Part shown: positions 24,154-31,999 of the stretch, piece by piece
Numbering within the stretch: position 1 is the first letter of the stretch
How the letters are laid out: each line of letters opens with the position of its first letter
Source of the DNA: Candidatus Dormiibacterota bacterium
GTDB taxonomy: Bacteria; Chloroflexota; Dormibacteria; Aeolococcales; Aeolococcaceae
Length of the DNA stretch: 64,000 nucleotides
Reading direction: 5' to 3'
Assembly: GCA_019245575.1 (NCBI GenBank)
Contig: JAFARE010000004.1
Coordinates: 19,264 to 83,263 of the forward strand
Position numbers and translations under genes: made by a program
The notes under the pieces: model-generated
What the model saw: only the letters and a program-made list of their open reading frames with translations
Databases searched by the model: none
What the model was told of the DNA's origin: nothing

Positions 24154-24492
24154 ATGGAACAAACGTTCGGTGCAGGGACGTTGGTCCGCGACGCGTCCGC
24201 TCCCCATCGCTGTCGCCGCTACACGCCGGCGCGGCGCCGGCCGCGCGCCTGGGTCGTGGCGATCGGTGTGGCCTTCACCGCGCTCGTGGGCTTGGGCGGA
24301 GCCGCGTACGGCGGCGCCACCAGCGGGCCGCAGCACGTGACGGTGCACAGCGGCGACACCTTGTGGGCCATCGCCGGGTCACATTACCCGGGCGACGACG
24401 TCCAGGCACGGGTGGCCCAGCTGGAGGTGGTGAACCACCTCTCGGGTGCCGCGATCAGTCCCGGCCAGGTCCTGATCCTGCCGGCTCCCTGA
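24154..24492 (+). CDS. Membrane-anchored LysM protein, probable SOS-induced division inhibitor (YneA-like)
   Basis: 112 residues. A basic cytoplasmic start, one transmembrane helix at about 32-54 (AWVVAIGVAFTALVGLGGAAY) and a single LysM domain at about 60-110 (VTVHSGDTLWAIAGSHYPG, then LEVVNHLSGAAISPGQVLILP). Size and layout match YneA of Bacillus, which stops division after DNA damage and is controlled by LexA. Here two LexA boxes flank the -10 element and the start codon, and lexA itself lies 1.5 kb away. The LysM domain should bind peptidoglycan. The YneA role is inferred from layout and regulation. The 3' end overlaps the CtaG-like gene by 38 bases in convergent orientation. Confidence 0.78.
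   Translation: MEQTFGAGTLVRDASAPHRCRRYTPARRRPRAWVVAIGVAFTALVGLGGAAYGGATSGPQHVTVHSGDTLWAIAGSHYPGDDVQARVAQLEVVNHLSGAAISPGQVLILPAP
24156..24169. promoter_or_regulatory. LexA (SOS) box 2 of the LysM gene, inside the first codons
   Basis: GGAACAAACGTTCG has the exact GAAC-N4-GTTC core and 13 of 14 consensus bases. It begins two bases into the coding sequence, 32 bases (about three helical turns) from box 1, so two LexA dimers could sit on the same face of the DNA. Confidence 0.7.
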
Positions 24493-25414
24493 CGCGCGGG
24501 CCTCTCGGCAGCTTCGGTTCCGCCACGGTGCGGCCTCGGGCCACGTCGAGCAACCAGCGCGGCGTGCCGGACGGCAGCGGCTGCGGCTCGATGACTTTGT
24601 GCAGGCCACCGTCGCCGCCGCCGTCATCGGTGTCGGGTGCGTTCTCCAGCGCGTGCATGAAGATGACGATGAACGCGGCGAACAGCGCCACCTTGCTCAC
24701 CAGTGCGATGGAGGCGCCCGCGATCTGCTGATCGGTGAGCACGTCCAGCCCGAGCAGCCGCGGCGCCGTCGCATACACCGGGAACAGGGAGTGGTGGGCC
24801 AGCGCAACCACGAGTCCACCGAAGGTCTGGGGGATGGTGGCCAGCAGGATGTAGCCCATCTTCATCAGCGGCGTCATCGCCCGCTCGGGAGGCGAGAACG
24901 GCGTGATGATGGCCCACCAGAAGGCGATCGACGTCAGCAGCAGCGATATCTGCGCAGCTGCGTTGACCCAGTCGTTCTGCATCGCCGCGCTGTACGCACC
25001 AGTGGTGTGCCACCCGAAGAACGCCCCGTTGACGGCAATGATGGCCACAACTGGGTGCGAAAGCACGCGGAGCAGGCGGCGCACAGCGCGCGGCGGCGAG
25101 AGATGTGGATCGCGCGGCAGCGCCAGCAAGAGAAGGGGTGGAACGGCGCCCATCAGGAGCGTGACCTGCAGGAGGTGCGCCGAGAGCAGGTAGTGCTGCG
25201 CCACGACGGCGACCGGGCTGAACCACACGGCCACCAGCAGCGTCACCGCCAGCCCCAGCGACAGCAGCCGGCGCCCTCGCACATGTCGCTCCTCCCCGCC
25301 ACGGCGGATGAGCCACACCGTCCCCGCGGTGAGGGCCACCGCGACGCCGATCAGCAACGGGTCAGCGTTGACCGACGCGGGAGGAGGCAGATCCACGGGG
25401 ACACCGTAGCGCAA
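24455..25414 (-). CDS. ctaG: Cytochrome c oxidase assembly factor CtaG/Caa3 family membrane protein
   Basis: 319 residues with about seven hydrophobic segments. SPVAVVAQHYLLSAHLLQVTLLMGAVPPLLLLALP, HPVVAIIAVNGAFFGWHTTGAYSAAMQN, FWWAIITPFSPPERAMTPLMKMGYILLATIPQTFGGLVVALAHHSLFPVY follow the PF09678 pattern, with conserved His residues thought to help copper delivery to heme-copper oxidases. No other oxidase gene is nearby. The TTG start at 25414 and a GTG at 25396 are both possible. The Asp/Gly-rich C-terminal tail overlaps the LysM gene on the other strand. Confidence 0.87.
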   Translation of the reverse strand: MRYGVPVDLPPPASVNADPLLIGVAVALTAGTVWLIRRGGEERHVRGRRLLSLGLAVTLLVAVWFSPVAVVAQHYLLSAHLLQVTLLMGAVPPLLLLALPRDPHLSPPRAVRRLLRVLSHPVVAIIAVNGAFFGWHTTGAYSAAMQNDWVNAAAQISLLLTSIAFWWAIITPFSPPERAMTPLMKMGYILLATIPQTFGGLVVALAHHSLFPVYATAPRLLGLDVLTDQQIAGASIALVSKVALFAAFIVIFMHALENAPDTDDGGGDGGLHKVIEPQPLPSGTPRWLLDVARGRTVAEPKLPRGPRVREPAGSGPGRD

Positions 25415-25484
25415 CTGTTCCGGGCAACTTCCACGAGAATTGGCAGAACCCCGTCGCGACGCGGTACAACTGCAAACGGTGCAG

Positions 25485-25970
25485 ATGTTCCGTTGGAGCC
25501 GGCGGCCGGCGCGTTCCTACCAGTTCACCCTGCGCACCGCCCGGCCGGCCACCGAGGTCCTCGAGGAGTTCGCTGAGCGGCGCCTTCCCGGCATCGCGGT
25601 GGCGGAGCGCGGCGAGAACTACCTCATCCTCCGGCCCCAGAAGCGCATCCGCTACGGCGGCGACATCGCCGCGCTGCTGGCCATCGTGATCGTGCTGGCG
25701 GTGCTCATCCTCACCGCCGTGACCCCGGTGTTCATCGCCCTGCTGCCCGCGGCCATCATCCCGGCGTTGCCGATGCTGCTGGACCAGCGACCGGACCTGG
25801 CGATCAGCGCGATACGGGACGACACGGGCGGCTCCCGGGTGACAGTGCACGGCCTGGCGTCGCCCGAGTTGGCGGCTGCGCTCGACGCCTATCTGGGCTC
25901 CCTCCCCCGCTACCTGCCGCCGGTGGCCGTGTCCAGCCCGGCGCCGGCCGTCAGCCGAGCAGCCGGATGA
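25485..25970 (+). CDS. Two-helix membrane protein of unknown function
   Basis: 161 residues from ATG 25485; a TTG start at 25440 would add 15. Residues 1-50 form a soluble beta-alpha unit (FTLRTARPATEVLEEFAERRLPG). Two adjacent transmembrane helices follow at about 60-105 (DIAALLAIVIVLAVLILTAV and PVFIALLPAAIIPALPMLL), then a second soluble domain of about 50 residues. I do not recognise the family. It is convergent with lexA, overlapping its end by 20 bases, and lies between the two SOS genes without a visible LexA box. Confidence 0.65.
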   Translation: MFRWSRRPARSYQFTLRTARPATEVLEEFAERRLPGIAVAERGENYLILRPQKRIRYGGDIAALLAIVIVLAVLILTAVTPVFIALLPAAIIPALPMLLDQRPDLAISAIRDDTGGSRVTVHGLASPELAAALDAYLGSLPRYLPPVAVSSPAPAVSRAAG

Positions 25971-26598
25971 CCGCCGTGACGACGCCTTCCAGGCTCACGT
26001 CGCGCGCATAGATCGGATCGAGCGAGGGGTTCTCGGGCTGGAGGCGGACCCGGTCGGACTCGCGGAAGAACCGCTTGACCGTGACCTCGCTCTCCCCTGT
26101 GTTGCCGTTCTCCACCCGGGCCACGACGATCGTGCCGTTGGGCGGGGCGTCGCGCCGGGGCCGCACGACGACGATGTCGCCGTCGTTGATGCCGGCGCCG
26201 ATCATGCTGTCGCCGTGGACGGTGAGCGCGTAGGAGTCGCCACTGCCGCCGATCTCGGGGCCGACCGTGAGCGTGTTCTCGATGTTCTCCGCGGCGAGGA
26301 TCGGCGTGCCCGCCGCCACGCGGCCGACCAGCGGCAGCTGGATGATGTTGCCGAGACGCTGCGGCGCCGCCCCAGCGGCTTCGCTGTCGACGATCTCGAC
26401 CGTGCGGGACTTGGAGGGGTCGCGCTTGATGAACCCGCGGGTCTCCAGCGTGTTGAGGTGGTTCTGCACCGTGGACGACGAGCTCAGCCCGACTGCCTGC
26501 CCGATCTCGCGGACCGTGGGCGGGTACGCGTGCGTCTGCGAATGGTCGCGCAGGAAGTCCAGGATCTGACGCTGCCGTGCATTGAGATGGTTCGGCAT
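25951..26598 (-). CDS. lexA: SOS response repressor LexA
   Basis: 215 residues, the usual length. Winged-helix domain: LNARQRQILDFLRDHS and PPTVREIGQAVGLSSSSTVQNHLNTLE. The self-cleavage site Ala96-Gly97 lies in RVAAGTPI, and the catalytic dyad is Ser131 (VHGDSMIGAGI) and Lys175 (EVTVKRFF). RecA filaments trigger cleavage and induction of the SOS genes. GGAGGAAA precedes the ATG. A LexA box at 26661-26674, between miaA and this gene, indicates its own promoter and autoregulation, separating it from the miaB-mutS-mutL-miaA transcript. Confidence 0.97.
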   Translation of the reverse strand: MPNHLNARQRQILDFLRDHSQTHAYPPTVREIGQAVGLSSSSTVQNHLNTLETRGFIKRDPSKSRTVEIVDSEAAGAAPQRLGNIIQLPLVGRVAAGTPILAAENIENTLTVGPEIGGSGDSYALTVHGDSMIGAGINDGDIVVVRPRRDAPPNGTIVVARVENGNTGESEVTVKRFFRESDRVRLQPENPSLDPIYARDVSLEGVVTAVIRLLG

Positions 26599-26660
26599 TT
26601 GAATCGGTTTCCTCCGACCGAGTGGGTGAGCCGGACTGTAACACGGGTCCGCGCAAAACG

Positions 26661-26674
26661 CAAACGTATGTTCT
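26661..26674. promoter_or_regulatory. LexA (SOS) box upstream of lexA
   Basis: Read on the lexA strand it is AGAACATACGTTTG, two to three bases from CGAACATACGTTCG. It lies 63-76 bases before the lexA start codon in the 108-base gap after miaA. Confidence 0.72.
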
Positions 26675-26706
26675 GGCGGAGGCGATTGCAGTCGGCGGCT
26701 CCAGTG

Positions 26707-27642
26707 TCAGCGCACGGCGACAGCGGCGATGACCTCGGCCGCTTCGTCGGCCAGCGCCCCCGCATGGCTGCTGTCTGCCTCGAGCCAGCGGATGCGCTGG
26801 TCACGCCGGAACCAGGTGCGCTGCGCCTTCGCGTACCGCCGCGTGCGCTGCACCGTCCGGGCCACCGCCTCCTCGGCATCGACCTCGCCGGCGCGCAGGG
26901 CCAGCCCTTCCGCATAGCCGATCCCGCTGCCTGCGATCGCCTCCGATGACACGCCGGCAGCCAGCAGACCATCGATCTCCCTGAGCAGCGACCCATCTCG
27001 AAAGATGCGGCTGACGCGCTCCTCGATCCAGCGACGGTGGGTCGCCGGGACGGTGTCGAGGCCGATGAGCACCCAGCCGCCGGTGGCAGGCTGAGACCGT
27101 GCGTCGCGCAGCGGCCCCGGCCGGGCGTCCAGGATCTCGAGGGCGCGGATCACCCGTCGCGGGTTGCGCAGGTCGATGGTCGCGGCCGCGTCCGGGTCGC
27201 GCCGGGTGAGCTCGGCCGCCAGCGCCCGCACGCCCTGAGGGCTCGCTGCCGCGGCGGTGCGCGCCGAGCGCGCGGCCGGGTCCGGCGGTGCGCCGCCGAA
27301 GTCCAGGCCGTCGACAAGCGCGCGGACGTACAGCCCGCTCCCGCCCACGACGATCGGCAGCGCGCCGCGCCGGTCCACCTCCACCAGGGCAGCCCGCGCC
27401 GCCGTGGCGTACTGCGCCACCGTGTACTCGGCGCCGGGAGGCGCCAGGTCGAGCAGGTGGCAGCGCACGCCCTGCAGTTCCTCTGGCGTCGGCCGGAAGG
27501 TGGCCACGGCCGTGCCGCTGCGCAGCTGCCGCGAATCGGCGTTGAGCAGCTCCGCCGGCTGGCGGCGCAGCGCGAGCCCGACGGCCAGGCGGGTCTTGCC
27601 GGTGCAGGTGGGGCCGACGACCGCGACGCGAGGGCGGCTCAC
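26707..27642 (-). CDS. miaA: tRNA dimethylallyltransferase MiaA
   Basis: 311 residues, GTG start overlapping the mutL stop (GTGA). It adds dimethylallyl to A37 of tRNAs reading UNN codons. VAVVGPTCTGKTRLAVGLAL is the P-loop, followed by LLNADSRQLRSGTAVAT, HHLLD-like RCHLLDLAPPGAEYTVAQYA, VVGGSGLYVRALVDG, NPRRVIRALEI and a final TRRYAKAQRTWFRRD. The P-loop has Cys where Ala or Ser is usual, and the QIY motif reads RQLRS, small deviations from the standard. It works before MiaB, encoded three genes upstream in the same operon. Confidence 0.93.
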   Translation of the reverse strand: MSRPRVAVVGPTCTGKTRLAVGLALRRQPAELLNADSRQLRSGTAVATFRPTPEELQGVRCHLLDLAPPGAEYTVAQYATAARAALVEVDRRGALPIVVGGSGLYVRALVDGLDFGGAPPDPAARSARTAAAASPQGVRALAAELTRRDPDAAATIDLRNPRRVIRALEILDARPGPLRDARSQPATGGWVLIGLDTVPATHRRWIEERVSRIFRDGSLLREIDGLLAAGVSSEAIAGSGIGYAEGLALRAGEVDAEEAVARTVQRTRRYAKAQRTWFRRDQRIRWLEADSSHAGALADEAAEVIAAVAVR

Positions 27643-29345
27643 ATCGGAGGGCGGCGGAAGGCGTGACGAAGGGTTTCGTTGGACAGCACGAGCACCGTCG
27701 GCCGGCCGTGGGGGCACGTCATCCCGCCCGGCGTGGCCACCAGCCGGTCGAGCAAGGCCTGCTGTGCGGCGGCGTCGAGCCGGTCGCCGAAGCGGACGGC
27801 GCTGTGGCATGCGACCAGCGCGGCCAAGCGATGCTGCCGTTCCTGTCTCGACACGCCGCCTTCGTGCAGCGCGTCGAGCAGATCGGAGACGAGACGCCCC
27901 GCGTTCGCGCCGGCGCTCATCGCCGGCACGGCGGTGCAGCGCACCGTGGCCGGGCCGAACTCCTCGACGAGGAATCCCAAACGCTCGACGTCAGCATGGT
28001 GGTCGGCCAGCGCCTGGAGCTGCGCCGCATCGCACTCGACCACCGCGGGAATCAGCAGCAGCTGCGCCTGCGGATTCACATCCCACGCCTGCAGCAGCTC
28101 CGTGTACAGCACCTTCTCGTGCGCAGCGTGTGGATCGACCAGGACGATCGCGCTATCGCTCGCTGCCGCGATCCAATCGCCCTCACGCTGCCCAAGTGCG
28201 CGCAGCGGCGCGAGGCCGGCCAGCGTGGCGGCTGCCTCGCCGTCCACCCGGGCACGCGCGAGGTCGTCAGTGCTGTCCTCCAGCGTCAGACTCGCTGGCG
28301 TGAACCCAGCCGCCGGCGGCGCCCACGTCGCTGCCGGCGGCGTCGCGACCGGACCCCCGCGCAGCGCCTCCCAGCACGCACGCTGCACCGCGCTGAACAC
28401 CGCGCGCTCGTCGCTGAAGCGCACCTCACGCTTGGCGGGATGCACGTTGACGTCAACTTTGGCAGGATCAAGCGAAACGACCACGACGCCGTAGGGATGC
28501 CGGCCGGACGGGAGCAGACCGCGGTACGCCTCCTCCACGGCCACGTGCAACGACCGGCTGTGGACACGGCGGCCGTTGACCACGATCACCAGCCCGGAGC
28601 GCGTGGCCCGGTGCGCGTGCGGTGCGCTCACAGCCCCGGAGACGGCGAGGTGTGCGTCGGAGCCCGCGACGTCGATCAGGTCGGTGTCGGCGCGATCGCC
28701 GTACACCGCGCGCATCGCGTCGCGCAGCGTGCCACCTGGTGCGGCGAGGCTGCGGCGGCCGTCGTTGCGCACAGTGATGCGCAGCTGCGGATTGGCCAGC
28801 GCCGTCTCGGCCGCGATCCGCACGCTCGCTGCCGCCTCGGCTGAAGCCGACCTGAGGAAACGCAGACGCGCAGGCGTGCCCGCGAAGAGGTCGCAGACCT
28901 CGATGGTGGTGCCGCCGTCGTGCGCCGCGCGGCCCGTCTCGAGCACCTCGCCCGCGCGCACCCGCAGCGTCACGGCGCGGTCCGACGCCTCATGGCGCGA
29001 GGTCACGCGAACATCCGCCACCGCGGCGATGCTCGCCAGTGCCTCGCCGCGAAAGCCCAGTGTGCGGATCCCCTCCAGGTCGTGCACGTCGGCGATCTTC
29101 GAGGTGGCGTGCCGTGTGACCGCCAGCGTCAGATCCTCCTCCGGGATGCCGCATCCGTCATCGACGACGCCGATGCGCACGAGCCCGCCTCCCTCGATGT
29201 CGACGTCGACGCGATGTGCCCCGGCGTCAACGGCGTTCTCCAGCAGCTCCTTCACCACCGACGCCGGCCGTTCGACCACCTCGCCCGCCGCGATGGCATC
29301 GGCCACCAACGGCGGCAGCAGCCGGATGCGCGCGGCGGCGATCAC
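27639..29345 (-). CDS. mutL: DNA mismatch repair protein MutL
   Basis: 568 residues, GTG start overlapping the mutS stop (GTGA). GHKL ATPase motifs are intact: VVKELLENAVDAGA, GVVDDGCGI, TLGFRGEALASIAAVADV and DGGTTIEVCDLFAGTPARL. The C-terminal dimer and nuclease domain has ACHSAVRFGDRLD and TCPHGRPTVLVL (CPHGRP motif). The metal-binding motif, usually DQHA-x2-E-x4-E, reads DPHAAHEKVLYTE: Gln is Pro and the last Glu is shifted by one. It may still be an endonuclease, since mutH is not expected outside Gammaproteobacteria, but this needs care. Confidence 0.96.
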   Translation of the reverse strand: MIAAARIRLLPPLVADAIAAGEVVERPASVVKELLENAVDAGAHRVDVDIEGGGLVRIGVVDDGCGIPEEDLTLAVTRHATSKIADVHDLEGIRTLGFRGEALASIAAVADVRVTSRHEASDRAVTLRVRAGEVLETGRAAHDGGTTIEVCDLFAGTPARLRFLRSASAEAAASVRIAAETALANPQLRITVRNDGRRSLAAPGGTLRDAMRAVYGDRADTDLIDVAGSDAHLAVSGAVSAPHAHRATRSGLVIVVNGRRVHSRSLHVAVEEAYRGLLPSGRHPYGVVVVSLDPAKVDVNVHPAKREVRFSDERAVFSAVQRACWEALRGGPVATPPAATWAPPAAGFTPASLTLEDSTDDLARARVDGEAAATLAGLAPLRALGQREGDWIAAASDSAIVLVDPHAAHEKVLYTELLQAWDVNPQAQLLLIPAVVECDAAQLQALADHHADVERLGFLVEEFGPATVRCTAVPAMSAGANAGRLVSDLLDALHEGGVSRQERQHRLAALVACHSAVRFGDRLDAAAQQALLDRLVATPGGMTCPHGRPTVLVLSNETLRHAFRRPPM

Positions 29346-31999
29346 GTTCCGGCGCGCTGATGCAGCTCGGCCAGCTTGTTCAGCGCCGCGAGCGGCGACA
29401 TCGTGTCCAGCTCGAGCTCCGCGAGCTCGACGAGAAGCGGATGTGACGCGGGCGCGCTGATGCCAAGCGTGAGCTGGCCCGCGGTGTCGCCGGCGCCACG
29501 CCCGGCCAGCGGGCGCGAGCGCTCGAGCTGCTCCAGCAGCTGCCGTGCCCGGGCCAGCACGCCCGCGGGCACGCCCGCCAGCTTGGCGACGTGGATGCCG
29601 TACGAGCGGTCAGCGCCGCCGGGAACGATGCGGTGCAGGAAGGCAACGCGGTCGCCCTCCTCCTCCACCTCGACGCGCGCGTTGCGCACGCGTGGCAGCG
29701 TCGCCGCCAGCTGTGTCAGCTCGTGGTAGTGGGTGGCGAAGAGCGTGCGGCAGTTGAGATGCGGCGAGTCGTGCAAGTGCTCGATGACGGCCTGGGCGAT
29801 GCTGAGGCCGTCGTAGGTCGACGTGCCCCGGCCGATCTCGTCGAGGATGACGAGGCTGCGAGCCGTCGCCTGACGAAGGATGCTCGCGGTTTCGGTCATC
29901 TCCACCATGAACGTCGACATGCCGCCGCTGATGTCGTCCTGCGCGCCGAGCCGGGTGAAGATCCGGTCGCACACGCCGATGCGCGCCCGGGCCGCGGGGA
30001 CGAACGACCCCACCTGTGCGAGCAGGACGATCACCGCCACCTGCCGGAGGTACGTCGACTTGCCCGCCATGTTGGGGCCGGTGAGGATGAGCACCCGCTC
30101 GGCCGCGTCGAGTGTGCAGCCGTTGGGCACGAAGCGTCCCGGTCCCAGCGCGCGCTCGACGAGCGGATGGCGGCCGGCGTCGATGTCGATCACCTCTGAC
30201 CCGTCGACCGTGGGACGCATCCAGGCTTCCTCGTCGGCGACCGTGGCCAGCGATTGCAGGGCATCCAGCGTCGCAAGCCCGGCGGCGCATGCGAGTAGCG
30301 CGGGCGCTTCGGCTGCGACGGCTCGGGCTGCGTCGCGCAGCAATTCCTGTTCTCGTGCGACCGCGCGCTCACGCGCGTGGAGCACAACGGACTCCTGCTC
30401 CTTCAGCTCGGCGGTGATGTACCGTTCAGCGCCCACCAGCGTCTGCTTGCGCATGTAACCGGGCGGCACGGCGGAGCGCTGCGCGTTGGGCACCTCGAGG
30501 TAGTAGCCGAAGACACGGTTGTAGCCGGCGCGCAGGGAACGGATCCCGGTGCGCTCACGCTCCGCATCCTCCAGCCCCGCGATGTACGTCCGCGCCGCCG
30601 CACCGGCCTGCAGCAGAGCGTCGAGCTCCTGGTCTGCGCCCGGCCGAATCGAGCCACCGTCGCGGCTGGTCGACGGCGGGTCCTCGACCAGCAGCGCGCC
30701 GAGAGTGCGTGTCAGCTCGTCGGGCGCCGTGCACGCCTCGGCGGCGGCGGCGATTTCAGCGTCACCCGCGTCCGCGACGGCGGCGCGCACCGCTGCCAAC
30801 GCGACGCACGTGTCGCGAATTGCTCCAAGGTCACGCGGCGTTGCCGATCCCTGCACGGCGCGGCCGATGAGGCGCTCGAGGTCGCGCGTCAGATTCAGTG
30901 CGGTGGCGAGCGCGTGGCGCGAGCCTCGGTCGATGACCAGCGACTCCACGGCGTCGGCGCGGCGCTGGATCGCCTCGACGTCGAGCAGCGGCTCCTGCAG
31001 CCATGCTCGGACCAGCCGCGCCCCCATGGGTGTGCGGGTGCGATCGAGCAGCGACACCAACGACGGGCCGCGCGTCGAACCCAGCGGAGCCAGGAGCTCG
31101 AGGTTGCGCCGCGTCTGCGGATCGAGCCGCATGGCCGAGCCGGTGTCCTGCACGCGCACACGGAGAAACTCGGGCGGCAGCGCGAGCCGCGCGCGCTCGC
31201 AGTACGCGAGGAGCGCCCCACCCGCGCGGCGTGCCAGGGGCAGATGGTCGATTCCGACCACCGCGACGGTCACCGCCGACACCGCTCGCAGCAGGCGATC
31301 GTCGGCGCGCGCCAGGTCGAACAGTGAAACGGGAAGGCTCGTTCTAGCCACGCCTGGCAAGAACCCGGTTGGCAGCTCGAGGCCCTCGACAATGATGAGC
31401 TCGGCGACGTCGAGGCGCAGCAGCTCGTCCCGGAGCGCCGGCGTGTCCAGGTCACCGGGCAGCTCGAAGAGGCGCAGCTCCCCGGTGCTGGCGTCGAGTG
31501 CGGCGACGCCCACGCGGCCGTCGCTCGCCACCAGCGCAATGCAGCGCATGACCGTTGCCGGCGCCAGGAAGTCAGCGTCCACCGCTGTGCCCGCACTGAG
31601 CACGCGCGTGACCTCGCGGCGCACCATGCGCCCGCCGTCGGCCTCGCCGACCTGGTCCCACAGCGCCACGCGGTGTCCCGCTTCGAGGAGCCTGCGCACG
31701 TGCTGCGCAACCGCGTGGTGCGGCACGCCGCACATCGGCACGCGTCCGGCATTGCCGAACTTGCGGCCGGTGAGCGTGAGTCCGAGGAGGGGCGCCGCGA
31801 CCTCAGCGTCACGCCCGAACATCTCGAAGAAGTCACCCAGCCGCGCCAGCAGGATCGCGTCCTGCTGCTGCTCCTTGACCGCGCGGTACTCGCGCAGGAT
31901 CGGTGTCTCGCCTGCGTCGTCGATGTCGATGGTGACCCTCGCCGTGACCGGCGCCGGGCCGATCGCGTGGGGCGCAGTCCCCTTCCCCCGCGTTGTCAC
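29342..31999 (-). CDS. mutS: DNA mismatch repair protein MutS
   Basis: 885 residues from the GTG that overlaps the miaB stop (GTGA). The mismatch-recognition domain is present: LLARLGDFFEMFGRDAE contains the Phe-x-Glu wedge as FFEMF. Core and lever domains follow, then the ATPase: LTGPNMAGKSTYLRQVAVI (Walker A), FMVEMTETASILRQATARSLVILDEIGRGTSTYDG (Walker B and signature) and LFATHYHELTQL. Length is normal for MutS1. The frame extends farther upstream over miaB, but without family character. Acts with MutL, encoded directly downstream. Confidence 0.97.
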   Translation of the reverse strand: MTTRGKGTAPHAIGPAPVTARVTIDIDDAGETPILREYRAVKEQQQDAILLARLGDFFEMFGRDAEVAAPLLGLTLTGRKFGNAGRVPMCGVPHHAVAQHVRRLLEAGHRVALWDQVGEADGGRMVRREVTRVLSAGTAVDADFLAPATVMRCIALVASDGRVGVAALDASTGELRLFELPGDLDTPALRDELLRLDVAELIIVEGLELPTGFLPGVARTSLPVSLFDLARADDRLLRAVSAVTVAVVGIDHLPLARRAGGALLAYCERARLALPPEFLRVRVQDTGSAMRLDPQTRRNLELLAPLGSTRGPSLVSLLDRTRTPMGARLVRAWLQEPLLDVEAIQRRADAVESLVIDRGSRHALATALNLTRDLERLIGRAVQGSATPRDLGAIRDTCVALAAVRAAVADAGDAEIAAAAEACTAPDELTRTLGALLVEDPPSTSRDGGSIRPGADQELDALLQAGAAARTYIAGLEDAERERTGIRSLRAGYNRVFGYYLEVPNAQRSAVPPGYMRKQTLVGAERYITAELKEQESVVLHARERAVAREQELLRDAARAVAAEAPALLACAAGLATLDALQSLATVADEEAWMRPTVDGSEVIDIDAGRHPLVERALGPGRFVPNGCTLDAAERVLILTGPNMAGKSTYLRQVAVIVLLAQVGSFVPAARARIGVCDRIFTRLGAQDDISGGMSTFMVEMTETASILRQATARSLVILDEIGRGTSTYDGLSIAQAVIEHLHDSPHLNCRTLFATHYHELTQLAATLPRVRNARVEVEEEGDRVAFLHRIVPGGADRSYGIHVAKLAGVPAGVLARARQLLEQLERSRPLAGRGAGDTAGQLTLGISAPASHPLLVELAELELDTMSPLAALNKLAELHQRAGT

